From CAVVIH01 sp963748295 (GTDB taxonomy: Bacteria; Acidobacteriota; Vicinamibacteria; Vicinamibacterales; 2-12-FULL-66-21), in NCBI GenBank assembly GCA_963748295.1, contig CAVVIH010000005.1, forward strand, positions 682,001 to 746,000: a DNA stretch of 64,000 bases, read 5' to 3'. Within the stretch, counting starts at the first letter, position 1, and each line of letters opens with the position of its first letter. Of this stretch, positions 21,013 to 29,397 are shown piece by piece. The position numbers were made by a program, and so were the translations under genes. The notes under the pieces are model-generated. The model had not been told where the DNA came from, did not search any database, and saw nothing but the letters and a program-made list of their open reading frames with translations.

Positions 21013-22515
21013 ATGAATCAGGTGCCCCACACCCCGGCCGCCGCGCTGGAGCACGATCGCGCCTTCTTCGGCCATCCTCGCGGCCTGTCGACCCTGTTCT
21101 TCACGGAAATGTGGGAGCGATTCAGCTATTACGGCATGCGGGCGCTGCTCATCCTCTTCATGACCGCTCCGCTCGCGCAGGGCGGGCTTGGGTTCGACAC
21201 CGCGGTCGCGGGCGCTGTTTACGGCCTCTACACGTCGATGGTGTACCTGGCGACGCTGCCCGGAGGATGGGTGGCGGATCGACTGATCGGGCAGCGCAAC
21301 GCGGTGTTCTACGGCGGCGTGCTGATCGCGTGCGGCCATTTCAGCATGGCGTTCCCGACGCTCGCGACGTTCTATCTCGGCCTCGCCCTCATCGTCATCG
21401 GCACCGGATTGTTGAAGGGCAACGTCAGCGTGATTGTCGGTCAGCTCTACTCGCCCACCGACATCCGGCGCGACGCCGGGTTCTCGATGTTCTACATGGG
21501 CATCAACCTCGGCGCGTTCATCGCGCCGCTCATCTGCGGCTACCTCGGTCAGAACGTCAACTGGCATTACGGGTTTGCCGCGGCGGGCGTCGGGATGGTC
21601 ATCGGCCTGATTCAGTACAGCCTCGGCGCGAAGTACCTCGGCGATGCGGGCCTGCGGCCCTCCGGCGCGGAATCCCGCGAGGCGTTCGAGCAACTGAAGC
21701 GCCGGACGATCCTCCTGTCGCTGATCGTCGTCGGCGCGCTGGTGGCGTTCGGCGCGGCAACCTATGTCGGCGCGTTGAATGTGTCACCCGTCGCGATCGC
21801 CGACGGCGCCGGGTACATGCTGCTCATCGCCACCGTCGCATTCTTCGCCTGGCTGTATCTCGGCGGCGACTGGACGCCGGTCGAGCGCAAGCGGCTCTAC
21901 GTGATCGGCGTCTTCTTCCTGGCCGCCGCGTTGTTCTGGTCGCTGTTCGAGCAGGCGGGATCGACGCTCAACCTGTTCGCCGACCGCGACACGCGCACCG
22001 AATTCCTCGGCTTCCCGTACCCGAGCAGCTGGTTTCAGTCGGTGAATTCGCTGTTCGTGTGGACGCTGGCCCCGGTGTTCGCCTGGATCTGGCTGCGGAT
22101 GGGCGATCGGCAGCCGTCGACGCCGGTCAAGTTCGCGCTCGGCCTGATCCTCGTCGGCGGCGGCTTCGCCGTGCTGATCGCCGGCGCGCGTCTCGCTCAA
22201 GGAGGGCAGCAGGTCAGCCCGATGTGGCTGGTCGTCGTGTATCTCCTCCACACCGCGGGCGAGTTGTGCCTGAGTCCTGTCGGCCTGAGCGCGATGACCA
22301 AGCTCGCTCCGGCACGCATCGGCGGGCTGATGATGGGCGTCTGGTTCCTCGCAACGTCGGTGGGCAACTTCATCGCCGGCAGGCTCGCCGGCTTCTACGA
22401 AGCGATGCCGCTGCCCACGCTCTTCACCAACATCGCGCTCTTCGGCATCGTTTCCGGCCTGCTCCTGCTGGTGTTGGCGCCCGTGATCAAAAGAGGGATG
22501 GGCGGCGTCAACTGA
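21013..22515 (+). CDS. POT-family proton-dependent oligopeptide transporter
   Basis: A 500-residue major-facilitator protein of the PTR2/POT family. The N-terminal signature FFTEMWERFSYYGMRALLI contains the ExxERFxYY proton-coupling motif. FYMGINLGAFIAPLICGYLG is the second POT signature, and LYSPTDIRRDAGFSMFYM and GELCLSPVGLSAMTKLAP are further conserved blocks. It imports di- and tripeptides with protons. It diverges from the symporter operon with only 33 nt between start codons; TATGCT at 20998-21003 lies 9 nt before this ATG. Confidence 0.93.
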   Translation: MNQVPHTPAAALEHDRAFFGHPRGLSTLFFTEMWERFSYYGMRALLILFMTAPLAQGGLGFDTAVAGAVYGLYTSMVYLATLPGGWVADRLIGQRNAVFYGGVLIACGHFSMAFPTLATFYLGLALIVIGTGLLKGNVSVIVGQLYSPTDIRRDAGFSMFYMGINLGAFIAPLICGYLGQNVNWHYGFAAAGVGMVIGLIQYSLGAKYLGDAGLRPSGAESREAFEQLKRRTILLSLIVVGALVAFGAATYVGALNVSPVAIADGAGYMLLIATVAFFAWLYLGGDWTPVERKRLYVIGVFFLAAALFWSLFEQAGSTLNLFADRDTRTEFLGFPYPSSWFQSVNSLFVWTLAPVFAWIWLRMGDRQPSTPVKFALGLILVGGGFAVLIAGARLAQGGQQVSPMWLVVVYLLHTAGELCLSPVGLSAMTKLAPARIGGLMMGVWFLATSVGNFIAGRLAGFYEAMPLPTLFTNIALFGIVSGLLLLVLAPVIKRGMGGVN

Positions 22516-22516
22516 G

Positions 22517-22557
22517 AGCTGATGGCTGATGGCTGATAGCTGATAGCTGATAGCTTT
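22517..22557. repeat. Heptanucleotide tandem repeat GCTGATR
   Basis: Five consecutive GCTGATG or GCTGATA units fill the short gap between the POT gene and the phosphoesterase gene, ending just before TTTAAATC and the ATG. Confidence 0.8.
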
Positions 22558-22562
22558 AAATC

Positions 22563-23448
22563 ATGCCCCTCGAGAAATACCGCGAGAAACGCAACTTCAA
22601 GAGCACGCCCGAGCCCGCCGGCGATCCGACGCTGGCGGCGGAACGCGCGAAAGGCGCGAAGGCGGGCGAGGGACGCTTCTTCTGCGTGCAGAAACATCTT
22701 GCGAGCCACCTGCACTACGACTTCCGTCTCGAGCACAACGGCGTGCTGCTGTCCTGGGCGGTGCCGAAAGGTCCGTCGCTCGATCCGAAGACCAAGCGTC
22801 TGGCCATGCACGTCGAGGATCACCCGCTCGAGTACGGCACGTTCGAGGGCGTGATCCCCGAAGGATATGGCGCCGGCATTGTCATGCTCTGGGACGTCGG
22901 CACGTGGCTGCCAGAAACGACGGACGTGGACGCCGCGCTGAAAAAAGGGGACCTCAAGTTCACGCTCGACGGATACAAGCTCAAAGGCTCGTGGGTGCTG
23001 GTGCGCACCGGCGGCAGCTACGGCGCCGCGCGGCAGGGTGGCGCGCGCAGCTGGCTGCTGATCAAGCATCGCGACGACTGGGCGGGCGACGTGGACATCG
23101 CGGAGTTTGCGCCGCGGAGCGTCAAGAGCGACGGCGACTTCGAGGACATCCTGGCGGCGGATCAAGCCGGATGTGTGGATCTCGCACAAGCCGGCGCCGG
23201 CCAAGGGCGGCGAGGCCGGCGAGATGCTGGCGAAGATCATCGAGAAGGCCGCTGCTCTGAAAGCCGGAAAACAGGCGCCGCGCGCACAGCGCCTGCGGCC
23301 CGCGCGAGCCGCTGGAAGGAAGCCGGCGAAGCCGGCCGGCGAACCTTCGACGGGCTCAGGGTCGTCCCGAGCGCTGTCGAGGGACGAGCGCGAAGCGCGT
23401 GGGGGTGGGGCCCCACGCGCACAAAAAAAGAAACGACGAGCGAAATGA
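22563..23448 (+). CDS. Stand-alone LigD-type 3'-phosphoesterase, frameshifted
   Basis: About 295 residues. The core matches the phosphoesterase domain found at the N-terminus of DNA ligase D: FFCVQKHLASHLHYDFRLEH with its conserved His residues, LSWAVPKGPSLDPKTKRLAM, VEDHPLEYGTFEGVIPEGYG and SWLLIKHRDDWA. The domain trims 3' ends at double-strand breaks during non-homologous end joining. No ligase or polymerase domain is attached and no Ku gene is in the window. A frameshift near 23165 joins to KPDVWISHKPAPAKGGEAGE and a low-complexity Ala/Lys/Arg tail containing a transplanted repeat (23341-23398). The stop overlaps the next start as ATGA. Confidence 0.85.
23341..23398. repeat. Inverted 'CTTCGACGGGCTCAGG' type repeat within a coding tail
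   Basis: CCTTCGACGGGCTCAGG is followed by an imperfect reverse complement-like stretch (GTCGAGGGACGAGCG). It is the kind of dispersed intergenic repeat common in some environmental bacterial genomes (my recollection), here read through in the phosphoesterase tail. Confidence 0.55.
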
Positions 23449-24000
23449 ACAAATCCGACTTCATTCTTTTCAGCGGCGCCGCGCCCGGCGCCGAGGCCGA
23501 GTTCGGCGCCTGCGCCGAGCGGCATGGCATCGAGGAAGTGAACTTCACGTTCGAGGGCCATACCGAAGCGCGCCGCCGCGGCATTCGCGTGCTCAATCAC
23601 GAGGAACTGCAGGCCGGTGACGTCAGCCTCGAGTACGTCTCGCGGCTGATGAACCGCAGATACACCGACAGCCCGACGCTGCGCAAGATTCTGCAGACGC
23701 TCTGGTATCAGGTGAACAACGGCCAGGAGATCTACGTCGTCGGCGTGATCCAGGACGATGGGACCGTGCGCGGCGGGACGGGATGGGGCGCGGAGTTCGC
23801 GAAGCTGTGCAACAAGCCGTTGTTCGTCTTCGATCAGGAGAAGAACGGCTGGTTCGGATGGACCGGCAACAGCTGGAAGGCGCGCGGACGGGAAGCACCC
23901 ACGATCACGCACCACCACTTCACCGGCACCGGCACGCGCACGATGCAGCCGAACGGCAAGCAGGCCATCGAGGACCTGTTTACGAAGTCGTTCGGGTGAG
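23445..24000 (+). CDS. SLOG-like Rossmannoid nucleotide-binding protein
   Basis: A 184-residue protein that begins with a Rossmann-type strand and glycine loop, FILFSGAAPGAEAEFGACAE, as in SLOG/YpsA/DprA-like ligand-binding proteins. Other conserved-looking blocks are EVNFTFEGHTEARRRG, LQTLWYQVNNGQEIYVVGVI, TVRGGTGWGAEFAKLCNKPL and HHFTGTGTRTMQPNGKQAI. SLOG proteins sense nucleotide-derived molecules. The family call is by pattern and not searched. Its ATG overlaps the phosphoesterase stop, and its end overlaps the convergent ABC-F gene by 21 nt. Confidence 0.65.
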
Positions 24001-25887
24001 GTCCTCGAGCTCCATCCAGCGCGCCAGCGCGGTTTCGAGCTCGGTGGCGATCTGCTCGATCCGCGCGAGCACCGCCGCGATCTGATCGGCGCGCTCCCTG
24101 TAGAACTCCGGTGATTCCGACTCATGTCGAAGGCGCGCCTGCTCCGTCTCGAGCGCCTCGATGTGCGCCGGGAGCGCCTCGAGCTCGCGGGCTTCCTTGT
24201 AAGTCAGCTTACGGCGTGCCGCCGGTGTTTCCTTCCTGATCGCTGGCCCCCGGTCCCTGGCGCCCCGTAATTCCCGGCCCCCGGCCCCTGGCCGCTGGTC
24301 CCTGCTCTGTCGCAGATAATCTTCCCACCCTCCAACGTAGTCCGTGATCTTCCCCCGCCCCTCGAACGCCAGCGTGCTCGTGACGATGTTGTCGAGGAAC
24401 GCGCGGTCGTGGCTGACGACCAGCACCGTGCCGTCGAAGTCGGCGATCAGCTCTTCGAGCAGTTCGAGCGTTTCGAGGTCCAGGTCGTTGGTCGGCTCGT
24501 CGAGGATGAGGACGTTCGCCGGTCGGGCGAACAGCCGGGCCAGCATCAGACGGTTGCGTTCGCCGCCCGAGAGCGATTTCACCGGCGACATCGCCCGTTC
24601 GCGCGGGAAGAGGAAGTCGGCGAGGTAGCCGATCACGTGGCGCGGCTGGCCGCGAAGCATGACCGTGGTGTTGCCATCGTTGACGCTGTCCGCCACCGAC
24701 ATCTCGGCATCCAGCTGCTCCCGCTGCTGATCGAAATAGGCCACTTGCAGCCGCGTCCCCGTGCGGATCTCGCCGCTGTCCGGCGTCAGCTCGCCGACGA
24801 GCAGCCGCAGGAGCGTCGTCTTTCCCGAACCGTTGGGGCCAATCAGCCCGATCCTGTCGCCCCGCCAGATCCGCTGGGTAAAGCCCTCGACGACCGCCAC
24901 CCCGTCGAACGCCTTGCTGACGCCAGACGCCTCGAACACCAGCCGGCCAGACGACTCGCTGGCGTCGATCGCCATCCGGACCGAGCCTTCCTGTTCGCGG
25001 CGGGCGGCGCGCTCGGCGCGCAAGGCGATCAGCGCGCGTACGCGTCCTTCGTCGCGGGTCCGCCGCGCCTTGACGCCGCGGCGCAGCCACGCTTCCTCCT
25101 GAACGAGCTTCTTGTCCATCCGCTCCAGCTCGCGCATCTCATCGTCCAGCGCCGCCGCTTTCTTCTGCAGGAAGCTCGCATATGTCCCGGGCCATGACGT
25201 GAGCGTGCCGCGATCGAGCTCGACGATCCGCGTCGCCAGCGCGGACAGGAAGGCGCGATCGTGGGTCACGAACAGGATCGCGCCCGCGTATGAGCGCAGG
25301 TACTCCTCGAGCCAGCGGATGGCGTCGATGTCGAGATGATTGGTCGGCTCGTCGAGCAGGAGGATGTCGGGTTCGGACACGAGCGCCCTCCCCAGCAGCG
25401 CCCGCCGGCGCCATCCGCCGGACAGCTCGCGCATCAGCCGATCGGCGGGCAGCGAGAGCCTCGACACGACGAGCTCGACTTTCTGCTCGAGGCGCCAGCC
25501 GTCACGCTGCTCGAGCGTCTGCTGCAGCCTGCCGAGCGTTTCGAGATCGCCTTCACCGTGTGCAACCCTCATTGCCGCCGCGTGGTATTCGGCGACCAGC
25601 GCGCCCAGCTCGCCGAGGCCCGCGGCCACTTCGTCGAACACCGTGCCGGACGCGGCGGCCGGAACGTCCTGATCGAGTCTCGAGACGCGCAGTCCCGGCG
25701 AACGCCAGATCGTTCCGGCGTCTGGCGGCGACTCGCCGGCGACGACCCTCAGCAGGCTCGACTTCCCCGTTCCGTTACGCCCGATCAGGCAGATACGTTC
25801 ACCGGTCTCGATCCGCAGGCTGGCGTTCGAGAAGAGCGGCTGATGTCCGTATGCGAGGGCGGCGTTGTCGATGGTCAGGAGAGGCAC
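23980..25887 (-). CDS. ABC-F family ATPase, Uup-like
   Basis: 635 residues with two ABC ATPase domains and no membrane segments. Domain 1 has GRNGTGKSSLLRVVAG, the signature LSGGWRRRALLGRAL and ILLLDEPTNHLD. Domain 2 has GPNGSGKTTLLRLLVG, LSGGERNRLMLARLF and VLILDEPTNDLD. A linker helix lies between them and a C-terminal coiled coil (about 560-635), typical of Uup, follows. ABC-F proteins act on ribosomes or DNA rather than as transporters. The start is a GTG (GTGCCTCTCC). A Gly/Arg/Pro segment encoded at 24235-24305 interrupts the linker before the coiled coil and looks like an inserted repeat. Confidence 0.93.
   Translation of the reverse strand: MPLLTIDNAALAYGHQPLFSNASLRIETGERICLIGRNGTGKSSLLRVVAGESPPDAGTIWRSPGLRVSRLDQDVPAAASGTVFDEVAAGLGELGALVAEYHAAAMRVAHGEGDLETLGRLQQTLEQRDGWRLEQKVELVVSRLSLPADRLMRELSGGWRRRALLGRALVSEPDILLLDEPTNHLDIDAIRWLEEYLRSYAGAILFVTHDRAFLSALATRIVELDRGTLTSWPGTYASFLQKKAAALDDEMRELERMDKKLVQEEAWLRRGVKARRTRDEGRVRALIALRAERAARREQEGSVRMAIDASESSGRLVFEASGVSKAFDGVAVVEGFTQRIWRGDRIGLIGPNGSGKTTLLRLLVGELTPDSGEIRTGTRLQVAYFDQQREQLDAEMSVADSVNDGNTTVMLRGQPRHVIGYLADFLFPRERAMSPVKSLSGGERNRLMLARLFARPANVLILDEPTNDLDLETLELLEELIADFDGTVLVVSHDRAFLDNIVTSTLAFEGRGKITDYVGGWEDYLRQSRDQRPGAGGRELRGARDRGPAIRKETPAARRKLTYKEARELEALPAHIEALETEQARLRHESESPEFYRERADQIAAVLARIEQIATELETALARWMELEDLTRTTS
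24235..24305. repeat. CCAGGGGCCGGGGGCC-type repeat inside the ABC-F gene
   Basis: A degenerate run of GGCCCCCGGTCCCTGG-like units is translated in frame as RDQRPGAGGRELRGARDRGP. A related G/C run lies in the intergenic region at 53417-53440. Confidence 0.7.
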
Positions 25888-25957
25888 GGGTCAGCTATTT
25901 GCGAATTGAGAGAGCGCACGGTGTTGGAGATGAGGAGGCGGCGGAGTTCACAGAGCT

Positions 25958-26248
25958 TTCACACGGAGACACGGAGGCGCGGAGGTACACGGAGGTTCAG
26001 ATTTGTTTCACGGTGACATGAGTGGCCTGTGGCGCCGCGCTACGCGCGGCACGAATCGAACAAGACCTGCGAATACAAGTGGCCGTCGCGATCAGAGCCA
26101 CTTGTGTTCGCGGGTCTTGTTCGATTCGTCCGGCCGGCCGGAGGCCGGCGGGCCACAGGCCATTCCGTGAAGACAAGACTATCGTCATAGTGCAGACCTT
26201 CAGGCCTGCCCTCCGTGTAACTCCGTGCCTCCGCGTCTCCGTGTTGAA
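25958..26248. repeat. Long nested inverted repeat (about 125-150 nt arms)
   Basis: Left arm 25958-26082 and right arm 26098-26248 are imperfect reverse complements separated by a 15-nt loop. The tips are degenerate ACACGGAGACACGGAGG units. Inner blocks also pair: GTGGCCTGTGG with CCACAGGCCA, and CGAATCGAACAAGACC with GGTCTTGTTCGATTCG, closing on ACAAGTGG/CCACTTGT. No open reading frame is credible. It occupies the divergent gap between the ABC-F gene and the DUF4920 gene. Confidence 0.85.
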
Positions 26249-26347
26249 AACCCCGTGGCTTCCGTCAACTCCTCCCCTCCAACACCGCGATCTCCTCAAC
26301 CTCACAAACTATCAGTTTTACGAATCGATTTCTGTAATGATATTCCG

Positions 26348-26776
26348 ATGAAACTGATTGCCGCCGCTCTTGCCATCGCGTTCGTGGCTCTGCCTTCCGC
26401 CGAGGACACGAAGCTCGGCACGGGCGTGACGCTGAAAGAAGCAACACCGATCAAGTCCGTCATCGAACGTCCGCGCGAGTATGTCGGCAAGACGATTCGC
26501 ATCGACGGCGTCGCGACCGCCGTGTGCAGCCACATGGGCTGCTGGATGGCGGTGGCGCCCGAAGGGGACGACAAGGCCGGCACGGTCCGCTTGAAGGTGG
26601 ACGATGGCGTCATCGTCTTTCCGGTGAGCGCGAAAGGGCGGAAGGTCTCGGCGGAAGGCGTGTTCGAAGCGGTCGGCGATGAAGAGTCGAAAGAAGCCGC
26701 CGGCGAGCACCAGAAGCACGACGCGAAAGCGTCGGGCCAGTATCAGATCAAGGCCACCGGCGCCGTGATCCGCTGA
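26348..26776 (+). CDS. DUF4920-type secreted protein
   Basis: 142 residues starting with a signal peptide MKLIAAALAIAFVALPSA. The mature part has an OB-fold-like pattern with YVGKTIRIDGVATAVCSHMG and CWMAVAPEGDDKAGTVRLKV; the CSHMGCWM cysteines suggest metal or redox binding. Proteins of the DUF4920 family share this C-x3-G-CW arrangement (from memory). Periplasmic location is likely; the function is unknown. The ATG at 26348 was chosen over longer in-frame extensions because it directly begins the signal peptide. Confidence 0.75.
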   Translation: MKLIAAALAIAFVALPSAEDTKLGTGVTLKEATPIKSVIERPREYVGKTIRIDGVATAVCSHMGCWMAVAPEGDDKAGTVRLKVDDGVIVFPVSAKGRKVSAEGVFEAVGDEESKEAAGEHQKHDAKASGQYQIKATGAVIR

Positions 26777-26777
26777 T

Positions 26778-26797
26778 CTTCCGGCTGAAGCCGGAAG
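26778..26797. terminator. Bidirectional hairpin between convergent genes
   Basis: CTTCCGGCTGAAGCCGGAAG forms a 9-bp stem with a 2-nt loop, immediately after the DUF4920 stop and 8 nt from the yvcK stop. It lacks a U tract, so it may be a REP-like element as much as a terminator. Confidence 0.55.
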
Positions 26798-26804
26798 CCA
26801 CACT

Positions 26805-27767
26805 TCAGAGCAGCCGCTTCGCCAGCACCGCCCACACCGCGTGGGCGAGACGACGACGATCGTGGCGCGCGATGTCGCCGAGCCAGAACTCGCCGGTGAC
26901 CACCTCGGTCGCCGGCGGCAGCTGGCCTTGCGCCAGCGGCTGCTTGTGCTCGTCGAGATAGCGCGCCAGCGTTTCGGCTGACGGCCGCGACGTGTTGACG
27001 AGCACGACGTCGATCGGACGGCCGATCGCCTCAGACATCAGCCGCACGGCATCGGCGGCGGTGAAATTCCACATCCCCTGCCCTTCGGTCAGCAGGTTGC
27101 TCACCAGCGCGACCGGTCCTTTCACGCGTCGAACCGCCTCCGCTGCGCCGCGCGCGAGAAAGATCGGCATCAGGCTCGTATAGAAGCTGCCCGGTCCGAT
27201 GATGACCGCATCGAGCCGTTCGATGGCCGCGGCAGTCGCCGGGTGGAGGCCCACCTCGGGCTCGAGCCACAGCCGCGTGATCGCATTGCCCGCGCTCTGC
27301 CCGGCGTCGACTTCCACCTCGCCGCGCGTTCGCGACCCGTCGCCGTACTCCGCGCAGATGCTCGCCTGTTCGACGCTGACGGGCCAGACGCGCCCCTCAC
27401 AGCCAAGCACCGCGCGCAGGCCGTCGACGGCGGCGAGGAAATCGCCGCTGTAGCGCTCCATCATCGAGAGCAGCAGGTTGCCGCCGGTGTGGCCGCGCAG
27501 CCGTTCGTGTTCGGGCACCGGCAGCCGCGACAGCAGGATACGCCGGGCTTCGCGCTCGTTGCGCGCGAGCGCGAGCGCGCACTTCAGGACGTCGCCCGGC
27601 GGCAGCACGCCCAGCTCATCGCGCAGCTGACCCGAGCTGCCGCCGCTGTCGAACATGGTCACCACGGCGTTCACGCTCAGCCAGGGATTGCGTTTCAGTC
27701 CGCCGAGCAGGCTGGGCAGACCGGTGCCGCCGCCGAAACAACCGACATTCAATGTGCGGAGCTGCAT
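26805..27767 (-). CDS. yvcK: YvcK/CofD-like gluconeogenesis factor
   Basis: 320 residues of the YvcK (putative gluconeogenesis factor) family, related to 2-phospho-L-lactate transferase CofD. The N-terminal nucleotide-binding loop is VGCFGGGTGLPSLLGGLKRN. Further blocks are TMFDSGGSSGQLRDELGVLP, GHTGGNLLLSMMERYSGDF, IIGPGSFYTSLMPIFLARG and SNLLTEGQGMWNFTAADAV. In Firmicutes YvcK binds UDP-sugars and supports cell-wall synthesis during gluconeogenic growth. Only 21 nt separate its ATG from that of the divergent gene, with a shared -10 region. Confidence 0.9.
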   Translation of the reverse strand: MQLRTLNVGCFGGGTGLPSLLGGLKRNPWLSVNAVVTMFDSGGSSGQLRDELGVLPPGDVLKCALALARNEREARRILLSRLPVPEHERLRGHTGGNLLLSMMERYSGDFLAAVDGLRAVLGCEGRVWPVSVEQASICAEYGDGSRTRGEVEVDAGQSAGNAITRLWLEPEVGLHPATAAAIERLDAVIIGPGSFYTSLMPIFLARGAAEAVRRVKGPVALVSNLLTEGQGMWNFTAADAVRLMSEAIGRPIDVVLVNTSRPSAETLARYLDEHKQPLAQGQLPPATEVVTGEFWLGDIARHDRRRLAHAVWAVLAKRLL

Positions 27768-27776
27768 GCGTTCTCA

Positions 27777-27783
27777 GATAATA
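27777..27783. promoter_or_regulatory. Shared palindromic -10 for two divergent genes
   Basis: GATAATA reads GATAAT on the plus strand, ending 6 nt before the ATG at 27789. On the minus strand it reads TATTATC, giving TATTAT 10 nt before the yvcK ATG. The whole intergenic gap is 21 nt, so any -35 contacts must lie inside the opposite coding region. Confidence 0.6.
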
Positions 27784-27788
27784 CCTGC

Positions 27789-28511
27789 ATGGGCTCCCCT
27801 TCGCTGTCGCCGCAGCTGCGCGACGCGCTCTCCATCCTCGCTCGCGACCTCCGGCACGTCTTCGGCACACGGCTCCACAGCGTCGTCGCGTATGGGCTCC
27901 ATCGCAAGTCGCACGATGACGATCTCCTGCACACCCTCGCGCTGGTCGATCGCGTGACCTTCGACGATCTCGCGGCGTGCGCTCCCGAGGCCGACAAGTG
28001 GGAACGGCGAGGGCTTGCCGTTCCGCTGCTGATCTCGCGCGACGAGTTCGTGCGCACGCTCGACGTGTTCCCCGTCGAGTACGACGCTATCATCAGGGAT
28101 CACGCGATCGTCGACGGGCATTCGGCGTTCGACGGCATCCGCGTCAACGATCTCGATCTGCGCCGCGGCATCGAGCTGCAGGCGAAGAGCCATCTGATTC
28201 ACCTGCGCGAGGGGTATCTCGAGAGCGGGCGGGACTCGGGACGCGTGGCGCGGCTGATCGCCGCGTCGGCCCCGGCCTTCAGGCGGCTGCTCGCCAACAT
28301 CGCCAGGCTGAACGGCCGCATGCCGGATTCCGACGAAGGAATTGCCGACGCCGCGGCGGAGCAGGTCGGCCTCGATCGGGCGATGGTGCGCGAAGTGTTT
28401 GCGTCAGCCGTGTCCGCGACGCACGCGGTCGACTCCTCCGCGCTTCTCTCGCGATACGTCGCGGGTGCGGAACAGGTCTGGCAGTACGTGGACGGCTGGC
28501 GGCATCGATGA
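27789..28511 (+). CDS. Hypothetical protein, nucleotidyltransferase-like
   Basis: 240 residues, soluble, no signal peptide. The N-terminal half (LHSVVAYGLHRKSHDDDLLH to EYDAIIRDHAIVDG) has the layout of a polymerase-beta-like nucleotidyltransferase (G-x-H then an acidic cluster and later FPVEYDAI), but the GS-x10-DxD motif is degenerate. The C-terminal half is helical. The function is not recognised. Its stop overlaps the start of the TPM-domain gene as ATGA, so it is translated with TPM and probably lemA. Confidence 0.55.
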   Translation: MGSPSLSPQLRDALSILARDLRHVFGTRLHSVVAYGLHRKSHDDDLLHTLALVDRVTFDDLAACAPEADKWERRGLAVPLLISRDEFVRTLDVFPVEYDAIIRDHAIVDGHSAFDGIRVNDLDLRRGIELQAKSHLIHLREGYLESGRDSGRVARLIAASAPAFRRLLANIARLNGRMPDSDEGIADAAAEQVGLDRAMVREVFASAVSATHAVDSSALLSRYVAGAEQVWQYVDGWRHR

Positions 28512-29329
28512 AGATCCTGCTTCTCGCGCTGACGCTGTCGTCCGCGGCGATCGCCCAGCCGCCGCCGCCAGCGCTCACCGCACCAGTCAACGACTTCGCC
28601 GGCGTCATCGACGCCGACAGCAAACGCGAGCTGGAGCGACGCATCCGCTCGCTCCAGGAAGCGTCGGGCGACGCGGTCGTCATCGCCACGGTAAAAACCT
28701 ACAAACCCGACTACGCTGACATCCGCGAATACGCGGTCAAGATGTTCGAGAACCACGGCCGCGGCATCGGCGAGCGCGGCAAAGACGGCGGCGTGCTGAT
28801 CGTGCTCGCGGTCGACGACCGGCAGATGGGGATCGAGGTCGGCTACGGCCTCGAGGGGGCAATCCCCGACGGCTACGCCGGGCAGATCCGCGACATGATG
28901 CGGGACGACTTCCGCGCCGGCGCCTACGGACGCGGGCTCCTCAAAGGCACGACGACGCTGATCAATCGCATCGCGGAAGAGCGCGGAATCTCGCTGCAGG
29001 ATGTGCCCCGGCAACAGCGGCCGCGGCAGGTGACGGTTCCGGTGTCAATGGACTGGGTCCGCTGCGCCGGCCTGCTGATCTTCCTCATTCTGTTTCTCGT
29101 GCTCAGCAGTCGTGGCGGCCGGCGGCGGCGCCGGCGCTGGGGGCGGGGCCCCTGGAGCGGATGGAACAGCGGCGTCGGCCCGTTCGGGGGAACGATTGGC
29201 GGATTTGGCGGCGGCTTCGGGGGATTCGGAGGCGGCGGATCCGGCGGCGGGGGCTTTGGAGGCGGCGGCGGCTTCGGAGGATTCGGCGGCGGACGAAGCG
29301 GCGGCGGCGGCGCGGCGGGCGGATGGTAA
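28508..29329 (+). CDS. TPM-domain membrane protein with Gly-rich tail (YgcG-like)
   Basis: 273 residues. A signal peptide (MKILLLALTLSSAAIAQ) is followed by the TPM domain: VNDFAGVIDADSKRELERRI, GVLIVLAVDDRQMGIEVGYG and LEGAIPDGYAGQIRDMM. A single transmembrane helix (VRCAGLLIFLILFLVLSS, about 183-200) precedes an Arg cluster and a Gly/Phe-rich tail (repeats of GGFGG). TPM-domain proteins are usually adjacent to LemA, as here. The domain has been linked to phosphatase-like or photosystem-assembly roles, but the bacterial function is uncertain. Confidence 0.88.
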   Translation: MKILLLALTLSSAAIAQPPPPALTAPVNDFAGVIDADSKRELERRIRSLQEASGDAVVIATVKTYKPDYADIREYAVKMFENHGRGIGERGKDGGVLIVLAVDDRQMGIEVGYGLEGAIPDGYAGQIRDMMRDDFRAGAYGRGLLKGTTTLINRIAEERGISLQDVPRQQRPRQVTVPVSMDWVRCAGLLIFLILFLVLSSRGGRRRRRRWGRGPWSGWNSGVGPFGGTIGGFGGGFGGFGGGGSGGGGFGGGGGFGGFGGGRSGGGGAAGGW

Positions 29330-29330
29330 G

Positions 29331-29375
29331 GATTTTGGATTAATGATTAGTGATTTGGGATTGGCTTTTTCTGCC
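29331..29375. repeat. AT-rich degenerate repeat, GGGATTTGG-type
   Basis: A short run around GGATTTTGGATTAATGATT and GTGATTTGGGATTGG sits between the TPM gene and lemA. It is unusually AT-rich for this genome and related to the AAATCCC repeat at 37757-37812. Confidence 0.5.
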
Positions 29376-29397
29376 TGAGCTGGAAGCTGGAGTAGTC

